Counted from the stretch's first letter, positions 11,037 through 23,033 are shown. The stretch is 64,000 nt of DNA from Pristionchus mayeri (GCA_036245805.1 BTRK01000002.1:20267067-20331066); one strand, 5' to 3'. Made by a program: numbers and translations. Notes: generated from the letters alone by a model not told the origin.

Positions 11037-13654
11037 TCATTTGCATTCGAAACTCCACTTAAAGTTTCTTTCGAGCAACAGCTTGAAATTTGCCGACTTC
11101 TTCTTCAATTCCTCATCTGCTTTCGAGTCTGGAATAGCAGTAATTTAGTCGCTTTCTCCATGGTATACCCCCTGTGACCATCCTAAAGGAATGAGTATAC
11201 TTACTTCATAGGCAGGCGACAAACAAGTGAAAGTTCCCTTACCTGCTATATTAGCGAACATTACAGAGAGTGTAGTCGTGAGAAAGTTATCCTGTGAAGA
11301 GAGAAAGAGTAAGGGAATGACATCACTTCATACCTTGGAGAGAATATCGATGAAGAAGTCCTTAGGACACTCCCTCAATTGGAAGAAGAGGACTCTGAAA
11401 GATGGGAAGAACGAAATAATGTGATAAGAGGATAAACTAGCGACCTTCGGTAGCTACGTGGTTCGCGAGGTTGTGTTTTAAGGATAACAATTCGACGCGA
11501 CTGGCGAGAGCCTGCTTAAAACGTTGTAAAAGGCTCGTGGAGCACCGGGCAATTCGAAAAAGTTGAGATGGGGCTTCGCCCCTTCCCAACTTTTTCGAAT
11601 CACCCTCGGCCTCACGAGCCTTTCACAACGCTTACGCTGCGGGGGGTGAGAGCAAGTTGGGCAGATTTTACTACAGCTATGTGCTATATTTCTAAACGAT
11701 GGGTTGCGAATTCGCAGATATGCTAACGGTCAAGGTCCTATCCTTCTACGATGATTTTGAAGCGAGTTAGAGCCATTTGAAGAAAACGATCAATGATCAG
11801 ACTACAAAGATCAATGATCAAATTTTGAATGCGCTCGTCAAGGGAGTTAATATGGTCAAGGTCTTAGGCACATAGGATGATTTTGGGCCGAATTAGAACG
11901 ATTTGAAGAAAAAGTGTGACAGACAGACAAACAAAGGGACAGACAGACAGACGTTACGATATTTCTGTATGCAGTAATGACAGAGTACCTCATCAGAGAG
12001 ACGAAGAGCTCCTTTTGGCCTGCGATTGAGGAAGGAGAGAGACACAAGAGATGGATCATCTTCTTCCATTGCTCCAGTCCCTCGAACACCTCAACAATCC
12101 ATCTAATAGCATCTCATCGCACGGTAGAATGAGACACCTGTCCGATGAGGAAACAGACGAATGCATATTGCAATTCAGCCAGGATTTCGTTGACGGAGAG
12201 ATCGGAGAGGATGCGTCTACAACAGGTCATCATGACTACAGTATAGAGATGGGGAAGAGAGAACATACTGGAGATAGATGGAATGATCAGCCTTCCTTCC
12301 CCTGTCTCCTGCCAGTTGAGGAATCATTGTGAATTGTATTTCGAATCCAGGCTTCACCTCCATCACAGGCAATCCTTCTTCGTCAGCAAAACGCATTCGC
12401 CTCGGATTTTCCCTGCAATTATATTCTCATACATAGTTTCGTTTTGACTCCGTGTAATCAAAAACAAATATTCGCAACACTAAAAATAATAAAACACTTT
12501 GGATGGGGGTCGTACCTGTCCACTTTACTGCTACATCCTACATCGGATTCCCTCTCCATCTTAGTTTCTAAGCTCTCCAATTCTGCTTGTGCAGAGATCC
12601 TTCCCTTCTCTGGATTCAATCTATCGACGTCTCTCTCAAAAGTTATACTTCGCATGGAATGGGAAAAACAAGATACTTGATTTATAAAGTCAGTGAGTGA
12701 ATACCACTTGCGATACTCCTCGTATGGATACGGTCCAAGCATACTGTCCAGATTCTTCAGATTACTACGAAACCTTCAATAGACAATAATAGAAAGTGGC
12801 GCCTCCACAGACACCTAGATCGGCTAATTCCTCAACACTCACTATAAATGCTAAAATTGTACGATAGGGTTAAAAACTCAAAATACTCATACCTCTCTGT
12901 CTCCTCAGCTGATACAGTAGACTCGCCCAGATCTTCCGTCTCCTTGCTCCATTTTTTAACCAGAACTTCTTTCGAGTTAAAGTTGTGGAAAAATCCTGAG
13001 AAAGTACATTTCATTCATGCCATATTAGATTGAAAATACCTATTCGCGGCATTCCTTTCACGCTGACATATATGAAATGAGGCCCAGGCGGAATCATTTT
13101 GAGACCCATGAATTTCTCTCCAGTTTTCCATGACTTGTAGTCGATTCCGAACTCGGAACCAATGGGGAAATCGCGGAGAATCTGAACAATTATGAGGAAA
13201 ATACCGTAATTATTAGGAACGATTGTAGAGGGTACTAGCTCGGAGAAGAGCTATCTCGTAATGCCGCCTTTGGCGGCAATGCGAAAACGTTCTCATCCGA
13301 CATAGTGCCTAGAAGAGAACTGAACAACCACATGATGCATCATTTCCGAGTAAATAAACACTAGCAATACAGAAAGCCTAGCTATAGGAAACATAAACTC
13401 TACAACTATGAAAAATAGAATCAAAGGAAAAAACAATGATGTTTGTTTTCGTTCTCTAGCTATATCTAACTGGATTGACTTCAATATACCGTCTTCCACA
13501 ATTCGGCTCTTTTGAATTCGCATTTAGTGAGCTAAACAAGGTAAAGAAAAAGAATATTACTTACGAGGAAGGCTCCGTACTCATACACGATAGGCACAAG
13601 AGGAGCTGGAATATCTGTGCCACTTCGAAGACACGCAAGTAGTTTCGCGTCCAT
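11037..13654 (-). CDS. AAR2: AAR2, U5 snRNP assembly factor
   Basis: AAR2 escorts the U5 snRNP by binding PRPF8 in place of Brr2 during spliceosome maturation. The ATG is at 13654. The beta-domain is recognised by FGIDYKSWKTGEKFMGLKMI followed by PPGPHF. The helical domain is recognised by MLGPYPYEEYRKWYSLTDFI, ELQYAFVCFLIGQVFEGLEQ, CPKDFFIDILSKDNFLTTTL and the last residues ERNFKWSFECK, with TGA at 11037. All are in human order. One intron, 12044-12091, has a GTTGAG acceptor fixed by homology (IGQ|VFEGL). The intron at about 11405-11992 is expanded by a hairpin repeat, but the exons on both sides join in phase. It is convergent with the zinc-finger gene, 284 bp away. Confidence 0.92.
11450..11980. 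mobile_element. Hairpin repeat in an AAR2 intron
   Basis: A nested inverted repeat: the outer arms (ACGTTGTAAAAGGCTCGTG at 11521 and its complement at 11613) surround an inner stem (CGAAAAAGTTGAGATGGGGC / CCCAACTTTTTCG) with a GCTTCGCC loop at about 11570. Next to it is a degenerate direct duplication of about 125 bp, each copy having GGTCAAGGTC...GATGATTTTG...ATTTGAAGAAAA, followed by ACAGACAGAC simple repeat. The splice signals of the host intron flank the whole. It is probably an old non-autonomous insertion. Confidence 0.55.
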
Positions 13655-15599
13655 CGCAGCCGCTTTGAAAATAAACAAATAAAAAGATAACAAAGAAGAA
13701 TACTGGAAAAAAATGAAAAAAAATTGAACAAACATTCTTTTGAGTTCTCAGCACGCGTGGGTCACAGTATTAACTGACCCTCCAAAAAATTGCGATTTTT
13801 TGTATTAATTTACTATTATACATGTAACACTATATATATATTCAAAATTTCATATAGCAGTGAACATCATAATTGAGACTTGGTATGGATAATTTAAGCT
13901 CTCGTATATAACGTGTACTCGAATTCTTTTTAAAATGTTATTGCAGATGGATGAAATATATTGCATTAACATAAATAATAGTTAGAATTTTAAAATTTAA
14001 CTAATTCCAAGGTCGCTGCAGATATAATATGTTTGCAAAGATGTTTGTCACATTTGATTTTTACTGTATGTTTGTGCTACTGTATGTCTTTTTGATTATC
14101 GACTGTTTCCGTATGCGCCCAGATCTTCGGACGCTATGTGCTAGTTTCGTTTGTTTACTATGTTTGTTTTTGTATTTGCAGAAGTTTTTTTGAACATGTG
14201 TAAATACCATGATGATATGGCTTGTGGCTTGCGATATCTGGTCGCCTATGTAGAGATTGGCGGAAGTATGCATACACCCGCTTCGCTAGAGATTTTACTT
14301 ATTAACATACTTCGTGTCGAATAATGCTTGATTTTTATCTTTATTGACTAATTTTACAAATATGACATGCGAAAATCACTTCACTTTTGAATTCTGAGAC
14401 GGCCTTCGGCACTTTGGTCATGACGACATCAACTCTCTCGAAGAGGACGCACTCGTGCAGCTTCCGCTCTATTGTGAGTTATATTCACTGTTTCATAACG
14501 CATATCGTGATGAGATTGATGCCCAGTCAACATAGGAATATAATAACCGAGTAAATCGACGTATAACAAAGTTAAGTACGAAATGTTTTGTTGAATTCAT
14601 TTTTAGCATATTTTCCGTCAAAGAACCGTCAAATTATTTGTTTCTGCGCGCTTGCCTGATCACGCCCACTCTCTTGTTGTCGCCCACTTATCACTTGTCG
14701 CCACCTGTAGTCGCCACGCCCACTTGTCGTGATCAGGAACGCGCTCAACTTCCAATAATTTAACGGTTGTTGGATAACTTTGACTCATGGTTTACGATAA
14801 TCTTATGAAAAGTAATCTAAAATAACGCCTTGAAAGGTTCCATATTGCTTTATTGCCCCTGATAATTGAATATGCATTTATTTTAATCCTGCTGTGGACA
14901 TTGCGTTTCATTGTAATCGTAAGTGATCCGTATTTGGTTAGCACCATTGTGTCCCAGACAAGCATAGATTCACTTTGTGACTAACCGTTAATTTTCAAGC
15001 AAAGCAAATACAGAAAAGTTTGCAATGAAAAAAAGTTTATCAATTTCTATCCTCTAGGAGACAAGAATAAGGTGAAGATATAATCTATAGATATGAACGA
15101 TGGACTAGAGAGTGGGGAGGAGTACAGTACCATTCGAACAAGAATAAGCAGTTTGGTTGAGGGTAAGCTCAGCAGGGAGAGATCGATAGACTCGATAGGG
15201 GATACAGTAATCAATTAGGAGGATGAGATCGATCAAATTTAGAGTAAAGGGAGATCCGAGGGTCTCAAGGTAAAGTAATGTGACAATTTCTCTTCAATGG
15301 TTAGTATGGTGTATATATCGATTAGAGGTAAGAAACAGTGAGATCAGAATTGGAATGTGAACTATGCAATCGAAGCAGCACAATCATATAATGACAACAA
15401 AATCCACAATAGCACATCTAGGGATCTACCATTATACAGCGTTAGTTTAAATAATATTATGTTTCAATTTCAATTACTTGTACACGAATCAGATTAATAT
15501 TATACATTTTGACTAGATTGAATCGGGGAATGACATATTAACGTGAGTAAACATAAGAACTACTAATATTAATTATGATATACAAATAGGTTAGATCAT
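13655..15599. other. Repeat-rich intergenic region
   Basis: 1.9 kb, AT-rich, between the starts and ends of two minus-strand genes. It contains a MITE-like structure at 14622-14770 (listed separately). Short open frames such as the one at 14061-14273 lack splice context or homology. No gene is supported. Confidence 0.5.
14622..14770. repeat. MITE-like inverted repeat with CGCCCAC core
   Basis: The ends pair as AACCGTCAAATTATTTG...CCTGATCACG against the complement CGTGATCAGG...CCAATAATTTAACGGTT, about 45 bp per arm with mismatches. The centre holds four or five degenerate copies of CGCCCACTTGT. The size and structure fit a small non-autonomous DNA element. Confidence 0.5.
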
Positions 15600-18414
15600 C
15601 TATAGAAATTCACCAAACTTATCGAGTAGTTCAGCCTTGAGTTCTGGTCGCATGTCCCTGTAGTCATCATTGGCAGCCATCGTGCGAAGAGCTTCGATCG
15701 ATAACGAATCGAATAGCTCATCCTGAATTCCATCCTCTTTTTATGCCATAACTTCATGTTCACTGATACGTTGTACTAATGATCAAAATATTAACGAACC
15801 TTAACTTTGACCAGTTTATACATATCTGTCAATCGAATGGCTCGCATCAACGAGAGTCGGGGGAGCTGAAAACATCAAATATATTATTGAGAAGTCAGAA
15901 TTTAAGTGTCATTTAGATTCTGTAATATCTCACCTCTGCCATGATGAACTTCTCGCACAGATTTTTGAGTTGGTTCACTTTAAGCTTGAGGGCCATTTCT
16001 GCCACCACCACGATGTTGTCCACATTGAGCTTCGAGTTGTCAGAGTAAACCAGCAACATAATCTGCAATCATACTTGCCATGTCGACTCGAGGATGCATG
16101 TGATGTTATACCTGTAGTGCAGAGGGAGAGACATCTAGACTGATCTCTCTCGTATTGGAGAGAAGACTGGCAAGTAAAGGAGAGGCTCTCATGGCTCCTA
16201 TTCGAGACACGCACAATCTGACAGATTGGGCAGTGATCACTGCACGGTCTTCTTCCCTACAATTATTACTATTTCTCCCAATAATCCCTTGAGTTAATAC
16301 ACACCTGATTGCATCCATTCTTATCTTCTTGTTGGCAATTGGACTGCCGAAGTCCAGGGGAGTCTCTCGCTCTACTCGATTCTCATTCTTTGGCAGCTTT
16401 CTCTTCTCTCCCATCACTTGATCTCTTTCCGATCCTACTCCGTTCTCCTTCTTCACTGTCTCTGGAGGAACGATGTTCTGTGGTACAGGTTGCGAGACAT
16501 TTGGTGGAGGGACTGCGCTTTCTTCACCCATCTCTTCCGTTTTTACTTCAGTACCATCTTCATACTTTTCATCTCCGTCAATAGATTCCTCTGAGGATCG
16601 AGAAATCTACAATACGGTTACATTCGTGTTATATTCGACGCATTACTCACAGTTGCTCTATTGAAGTTGCCACTGAGAGGCCTGGGAGTTGCATTAAGTG
16701 GTGCTCCTGGAGGGGGAGCCACCTTGTGAATTGCCATCATGTGTCGGCGCACGTTCTTGCGACAAGAAAATCTATATGGGATGGATGTTCGTGGCGATGT
16801 GACCGTGCGACTCACGTTTTGTAGCAGACAGTGCACTCGAATTGGTTGCTCCCAATCTTGGCCTCTTTCTCGATTCGAGTAGTAGATGTTATATTGAGTG
16901 TTTCCTCGTTTGCATTGACTGGAGCGACAGCTGGAGTAACGGGAGCCACTCCAATAGACCCTTTCTCCTCTTTCATTTCATTCCTTAGAGTAAGAGCTAA
17001 TCCAAGATGTTTAGCCTTGAGATGCTCTCCTACGGATAGCTGAAGCTAAAAAAATCGATTTTGTTTGAGAAAAAAATACTAGCACTCACCCATGATTGTG
17101 ACTTATTTTCTGCCCACTTAGGGAGAGGATCCAGAGTCGTCGAGGGCTCTTCCCTTCAACGAATAATTTTAGATGTGGTATTTGGGATCACAATTTTTGA
17201 TTAAGGTCATGCTAATCTTACCCAGTTATTGCTTCGTAGTTTGCCCTTCCTCACGGTAAACACTCACTTGATAAACGATGGCTTGCAAACTGCCCTATGC
17301 CTCTTCAGAGTTGTTGTCGAACATAGGACTTTTCCGCAGTCAGGACACCACTTATTGTCCGCCATGGTCTTGATAGGATTGGAAACAGAAGTAAGGCCTT
17401 TCTCAATTGAGTCGTCAATCTTCCCATCCAATCCCACTCCGTTCCAGTCATCCATAGACGCAGTTTCACTCGGTGGTGATCTGCATTGCAAATAAGACAA
17501 GGAACTATTATATTGGCTTACGATTCATAGGACGAGACATCGGGAGTTATTAGGTTTGAGGGAATCTCCGTTGAATCGTATCCATTGATTTCCAATCTAT
17601 AATATTTTTAGAACATATAATTCTGCTCGCAACGTACGGAGTAGAAGGAGTTTGGAGTATTTGTGATAGATTGAGAGTAGCCTTCAGTGTGGTGGTCGAA
17701 GTGATCCCATCGGTAGGCGTGATACATGAATGGCTGAAATGAGTGTCAATATATAGTTTCCAATGGTAATTTATACCTCCTAAGACTCTTGGGAGACGGG
17801 AAGGCCTTCGAGCAAGTATCACAGTACAACATTTTGGGAGATGGAGAAGATGATTTGAGATTTGCCCATGAAGGATCACTTGATGTATTCTTTAAGTTTG
17901 ATGTCGGCATTGCATTCTGTGCCGCTCGGGTTGCGGAGAGGATCTTCGATACATTCCTGATATTGGTTCATCAAAAAGTTGTAAAGGTGGTACAGTACCT
18001 GGCAACTTCTTCCTCAACACCTCGTTCATCGATCGCGTCTCGTTTTCTCTTCAGAAGAGTAGAAGAAGAAATAGAAGGTGAGGCAACAGCCTGTGGACGA
18101 CCCCTGCATAGCACATTTCACCCATGAACATATACACTCAACTTACGTTTCGAATTTTGCTTTAACTGGAAATACAGGCTTGTCTTTATCCATTACTAAT
18201 CTTATTACGTCATTTTTCGAAAGATGTGTTTTCTCTAGCGAATGAATCGGCGTCCGGCCATCGGCTACAAAGAACTCATGTATTGTGAAGTATTTCGAAG
18301 AGTCAGTTAGAGTAAGACTCGAGAGGGTAGTTGAAATGACTCACAGTTCGATTTTAGACTCGGAAAGTGCAGATATGGCTGAGTTGCGAATGTTGCACTA
18401 GGTTGTAAAGACAT
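15600..18414 (-). CDS. C2H2 zinc-finger protein with C-terminal BTB domain
   Basis: A probable transcription regulator. The ATG at 18414 gives MSLQPSATFATQPYLHFPSL. Zinc-finger units follow: CDTCSKAFPSPKSLR, then CPDCGKVLCSTTTLKRHRAV, then CTVCYKT spliced to FSCRKNVRRHMMAIHK. A Lys/Glu-rich linker leads to a C-terminal BTB/POZ fold: VRLCVSRIGAMRASPLLASL, EISLDVSPSALQIMLLVYSD, VVVAEMALKLKVNQLKNLCE. Its BACK-like tail is DELFDSLSIEALRTMAAND, ending KFGEFL-stop at 15600. About ten exons are needed. The fingers precede the BTB domain, the reverse of the common BTB-ZF order. The exact orthologue is not recognised. Confidence 0.8.
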
Positions 18415-19520
18415 CTGAAAATCGCAATTTCGATTTTCAAGTAAGCATTTGAGCGACCGGCTCTGCAGTAAACGGTAATCAAGCGATGTAGAATGAAATA
18501 TATCCGGACATGTCGAGAAATATGAGAAATGATTCTAGTAACATAGTAAGTTGCATTGTTCAGCTAGAATAGAATCAATCACCAAGATAGCTGATGAAGA
18601 CACAAACAAACAATTGTTTACAACATCGCAACAAGCTTACATATTATTCAATATTTCTTCAATTTTTTGCATTATTTCGTTCTGGGCCATCATCGCTTTC
18701 ATCATTTTATTCAAAGAACATACAATTCGGAACATAAAAGGAATAAATAATCTTCAATACAAATCAACTAGACCGAAGTGAACGCGACGCGGAATACGTG
18801 CAATGCGTCCCTGTCCAGTGGGTCATCACGTATTTCATGGGTCACGGGTTTATATACCGTATCTTCCTGCTATAATTGATCTAACAATAGATTTGCGTAG
18901 AAAAAATATTTCATACTTCATATCAGTTTATCTCGGCATCGAATTTCCAGCCTTTAATTGGGCTAATATCTTCAATAGAACCAAAAAATTGTTGGAGTAA
19001 TTAAACCTTTGTTTATTAATCTATATATCACAGTTGTGTGTTGCACAATATCATCTCATTCGCATTTATTCATAATAGAATGTAAAGAGCAGGACCAAGG
19101 GGGATAATATCGTTAAGATCCTCTATAGACGGGCGTCCCTTCCTGTCAGCTCCTCATACGGTTCGATGATATTTATTTGCCATATGAGATCGAATTTTCA
19201 CGATTTTGGAAGTATTTTGATGCGAATTCTACTTGTGGGGAAAAACGTCGACGAGACCTACGTACTATAAGAGCGGTACGAGCCTTAGGAATTTTAATGA
19301 GAGCATCATTTGAGAGTACAGATAGACTAATTAATTTATGTATTTATGTCTATCGACTTAGTTTATGTGTGGATTAATGATATTCTCGGATTGTGAATTT
19401 CGTAGCGTAGCATCGATGCACATGTTGAATGTGTTACCTTTCTTATCAAGTACAAACTACAGATCGCGGGAGAGCGTGGGGAGAGAATACAACTGATCAG
19501 TCTACCTTTTCTCATCCAGT
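18415..19520. promoter_or_regulatory. Divergent intergenic region upstream of the BTB gene and HACL1
   Basis: 1.1 kb between divergent starts. A 76-codon open frame at 18551-18781 (plus strand) encodes one strong hydrophobic segment (IFCIISFWAIIAFIILF) but has no ATG. Without an upstream exon I do not call it a gene. Other short frames here are unsupported. Confidence 0.4.
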
Positions 19521-22500
19521 ATGGACGGTGCCACCATTATTACAAAAGCCCTGAAAGACCAGGTTAGTTATATTAATTACGCACATTTAAATGCCGTGTA
19601 ACATCTATACCTTCCATCTCGCTGTACAATTCCGCCCAATGGCTTAGTTATAAATGTGTAAAAATGCTTTTTTGGTTCTCATCCGACCTAGTACCTCCGT
19701 CTTTATTCAGACCATTTTCAGATGAGGGGACGATTTTGAGTAAATCGTCCTTCCATCTGAAAAGAGAGGGTTGGGTCCGTGGTTATATATTCATTTTGAA
19801 GTGCAACTGAACGCTATTTGATGTTATAAAATTTAAAAAAAACAACTTGTATTAGTTGGATGTACTCCTTGCAGGGAGTCGAGTACGTCTTCGGCATCGT
19901 TGGCTTCCCCGTGATAGAGGCAAGCCATCCATTCATTACCATTTCTATAAATACCTTATAATATAAAATAAAAGCAAAAGAATCAACAAAATATATTTAA
20001 TAAATTAAACTATCTTCTGTATTGTTGGCCCTGTAATTGAGGCAAACTAACACTATGAAAACAGGAAAAAGTTAAAATAGAAACAAAAGAAATCTGAAAC
20101 ATAAAATTTCTCAGATATTTTCGATTGATTGTTTTTTTTAACATTTATTTATCGTATGATGAAGGTGGGCGTCGCCGCACAGGCGCAGGGACTCAAGTTC
20201 GTCGCCTGCAGAAATGAACAGTCGGTGGGTTTCCCCTCTCACCCCTCCTTCTCTCCTCCCTCTCCTCTCCCTCCATCTGTGTTTACACCATGCATCCTTT
20301 GCAGGCATGCTATGCTGCCCAAGCGATGGGATACTTGACCAGAAAGTGAGTATCTTTCCTCCCCCTCCCCCCTCTCTCTCTCTCCCTCTCAGACCCGTGG
20401 CGTGTCTGGTTGTCTCTGGACCGGGAGTGCTGCACACGATCGGAGGACTCGCCAATGCCACTGTCAATTGTTGGCCAGTCATCTGCATCGGTGGATCATC
20501 CGACAGAGATCAGGTATCTGCTCCCTCACACTCTCTCTCCTACCGTAATCCCTTAAGGATGGTCGAGGGGGCTTCCAGGAGTGGCCTCAGATGGAGAGTG
20601 CTCGTGCAGCCTGCAAGTTCGTAGCCCAGATCTCCTCTCTCCAGTCGATTCCCTATCTCGTCCAGAAGGTAGTCCATCCATTCCTTCCTCCATCTACCGT
20701 ATTCCCACAGGCGATTCGCTCTTGTCTATACGGTAGACCGGGTGCAGTGTACCTCGATCTGCCTGGAAACATCGTTCTATCGACCTGCGAAGAGTCCACC
20801 ATCCCGTCAGTTCATTCTCTCTTTATTCCCTATAAATTGATTCGCAAATTAGGGCCAGTCACAGATGAAAAACCCATGGTCAAACCTACCATAGGATTAA
20901 TCCTATGGTGGATCCTAAGGTATGGGGTTCGAATCCCAACTTCTACAGTCACCTTTGCCAAGCTTCGGGGGAAGTGCCCAACAGAAGGCAAAAATTGTAC
21001 GAGCTTGGCAAAAGTCACTGCAGGGGCCGGGACTCGAGCCCACCCTACCATAGGTATTGTATGTAAATTACAGCGCCTTAGACCACTAGGCCACGGTTTC
21101 CAACGACAGGATGGCCATGCTTTTTCATCTCTGGGGCCAGTCTGCATATCTCCTAATCTCTCGATTGAAGAGTGGTCGAGAAGATTCCCCTGTGGGCACC
21201 TGTCTCCGTTCCTCCTCTTCCCTTCATCAACGATGCACTCTCCCTTCTCAAGGAAGCTAAGAGACCATTGGTCATCATTGGCAAGGGTAGGTCATTCTTC
21301 CCCCCCCCCCCCCCCCTGTCCACCCTTCTCTCGTTCAGGAGCAGCTTGGTCGGAGAGGGGATCGCTGATGTCTCAGCAGTTCCTCACTCGTACTCAACTC
21401 CCTTGGCTGCCCACTCCGGGTGGGAAGGGGATCGTCTCGGACACCCATCCCAAGTGAGATCATGACCCCTCCCCTCTCCCTCCTCTCTTCTCCCTTCAGC
21501 AACGTGAATGCAGCCCGTTCGTTCGCTCTCCGCAATGCAGATCTCGTCTTTCTGATCGGTGCTCGTCTCAATTGGATGCTCCACTTCGGACTTCCTCCTC
21601 GATTCAACAAGGACTGCAAGTGAGTCTCCCCTCTCTCTCTCTCTCTTCATTCCCTCCGTCATTCAGAGTGGTGCAAGTGGATCTGTGTGCAGAGGAGTTC
21701 CACCAGAATCTCAAGACGAGTGTGGCACTTCTGGGAGACATCGGGGAGACTCTCGCACTGGTCTGTCTCCCGAACATCAAAGACACAGACATAACCTGCT
21801 CTTTTTATTATTTCTCATGCGACGAAGATTGATGCTTTCAATCTAGCAAACAAGACAAAAATAATTAAACCAATTTTTAAAGGAATCTAAAAATTGAGAA
21901 GGCACATGTTTAGTATGGCATTTATTTTTTAAGAGGGTGGGGGGGGGGCTATTCCCCATAAACTTGAATGAACTCTTCTTCAGATGACTCGCGAGTGTGG
22001 AAATTGGGAGTGGAAAGGATCGAATGACTGGATGACGAGTCTGAGAGAGAACAGAGACAAGAACATCCGAACTGTTGAGGATATGGCTAATGAGAGTGAA
22101 ACTCCTCTCAACTACTTCGCTGCCTATCAACCCGTGAGGAGGGAGGAAGAAGGAGTATTCGAATGGCCATTATTTAGATCGCAGCATGGGCAGAGAAGCA
22201 TGATGTGATCGTAGTGAATGAAGGAGCGAATACGATGGACATCGGAAGGACGATGCTCAAGAGTTTTCCTCCCCAGAAGAAGACTCGATGCTGGAACTTT
22301 CGGTGAGTTCATCAACACATTTCTTCATTATTTCCTTTATTTTTCTCATTTTCATTCTTGCTAAATAGTATTTCGAATGCATTTTTCTCAAGGAACGATG
22401 GGAGTTGGCCAGGGATACGCTCTTGCTGCAGCACTCTATAGTAGAGACCACCTCGGCTCGAAGGTTCGTCTACTCCTTTCCTCCTCCCACTTACAATCCC

Positions 22501-23033
22501 CCTTCAGACCAAAGTTCTCGTTGTCCAAGGTGATTCTGCATTCGGATTCTCTGCAATGGAGATGGAGACGATCGCGAGGTAGGATATGCCCAGTTCCCAA
22601 TGGATCTCCACTCCCTGCCTTCAGATACCGTCTACCCGTTATGACGATCATTCTGAACAATAACGGAATCTATCGCGGACTGCGTCATGAGGATCAGCAG
22701 TCTCTGGAGGGAGATCTCACCCAACTGTGAGTGACTCCCCCCCTCCCCTCCCCTCTCACTCTCCCATTCAGACTGCCCGTCCTCTCTCTCTCCTCAGAGT
22801 GCAGATATGACAAACTGGCAGAATCTCTTGGAGGGAAGGGATGGCTGGCCAGAACGAAGGAGGAGATCAAAGAGGCTCTATTAGAGGTACTCCCTCATCC
22901 CCCTCCTACCTATTGGAATGGTTAACAGGCTGAGAAGGAGACGGGTCGTCCCACTCTCATCAATGTCCTCATTTCGACTGATGCAGAGAGGAAACCCCAG
23001 AAGGATCACTGGCTCACGAGATCCAACCAGTGA
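19521..23033 (+). CDS. HACL1: 2-hydroxyacyl-CoA lyase (peroxisomal alpha-oxidation), one apparent frameshift
   Basis: A thiamine-diphosphate enzyme that cleaves 2-hydroxyacyl-CoA to formyl-CoA and an aldehyde. Seventeen or so exons run from [14 protein letters not shown] to RSNQ-stop at 23031-23033, about 563 residues, close to human HACL1 (578). Visible motifs are the catalytic-Glu region [56 protein letters not shown], and the ThDP/Mg2+ motif [17 protein letters not shown] to [10 protein letters not shown]. Exon 2 (19875-19919) ends at a GC donor. Exon 13 (22178-22302) is one base too long: [10 protein letters not shown] is in one frame, but the required LDAGTFG is in the next. This is either a sequence error at the TTTTCC/CCCC run near 22264-22275 or a recent lesion. 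The C-terminal SNQ is a weak PTS1-like end (human SNM). Confidence 0.9.
19715..19763. repeat. Short hairpin in HACL1 intron 1
   Basis: TTTTCAGATGAGGGGACGAT and its near-complement ATCGTCCTTCCATCTGAAAA form a stem of about 22 bp (3 mismatches) with a 5-nt loop. The adjacent TTCTCATCCGACCTAGTACC resembles a stretch at about 13,297 in AAR2 intron 1. It is either a small dispersed repeat or an intronic hairpin RNA. Confidence 0.4.
20851..21143. mobile_element. Tail-to-tail pair of tRNA-derived SINE units in HACL1 intron 7
   Basis: Two tRNA-like units in opposite orientation. The minus-strand unit shows a Pol III A box (TGGCCTAGTGG) and B box (GGGCTCGAGTCCC); the plus-strand unit keeps a clear B box (GGGGTTCGAATCCCA). 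Each is followed by a shared tail (AGTGACTTTTGCCAAGCT type), and the tails meet in the centre. The outer ends are inverted: GGGCCAGTCACAGATGAAAA at 20851 and TTTTTCATCTCTGGGGCCAG at 21121. Homologous exons flank it on both sides. Confidence 0.7.

Noticed and set aside
11940..11960. ACAGACAGAC repeat as part of a CRISPR-like or satellite array.
   Set aside because: Only a short simple repeat at the end of the degenerate duplication; no spacers or regular period.
18551..18781. 76-codon frame with one hydrophobic helix.
   Set aside because: No ATG and no joinable upstream exon.
20900..21100. Functional tRNA genes.
   Set aside because: A and B boxes are present, but the acceptor stem does not pair and no anticodon arm is intact; they are SINE heads.
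20830..21147. Minus-strand frame of 105 codons in HACL1.
   Set aside because: It is the translation of a tRNA-derived SINE (Trp-Pro-Ser-Gly-Leu-Arg-Arg-type reading), not a protein.
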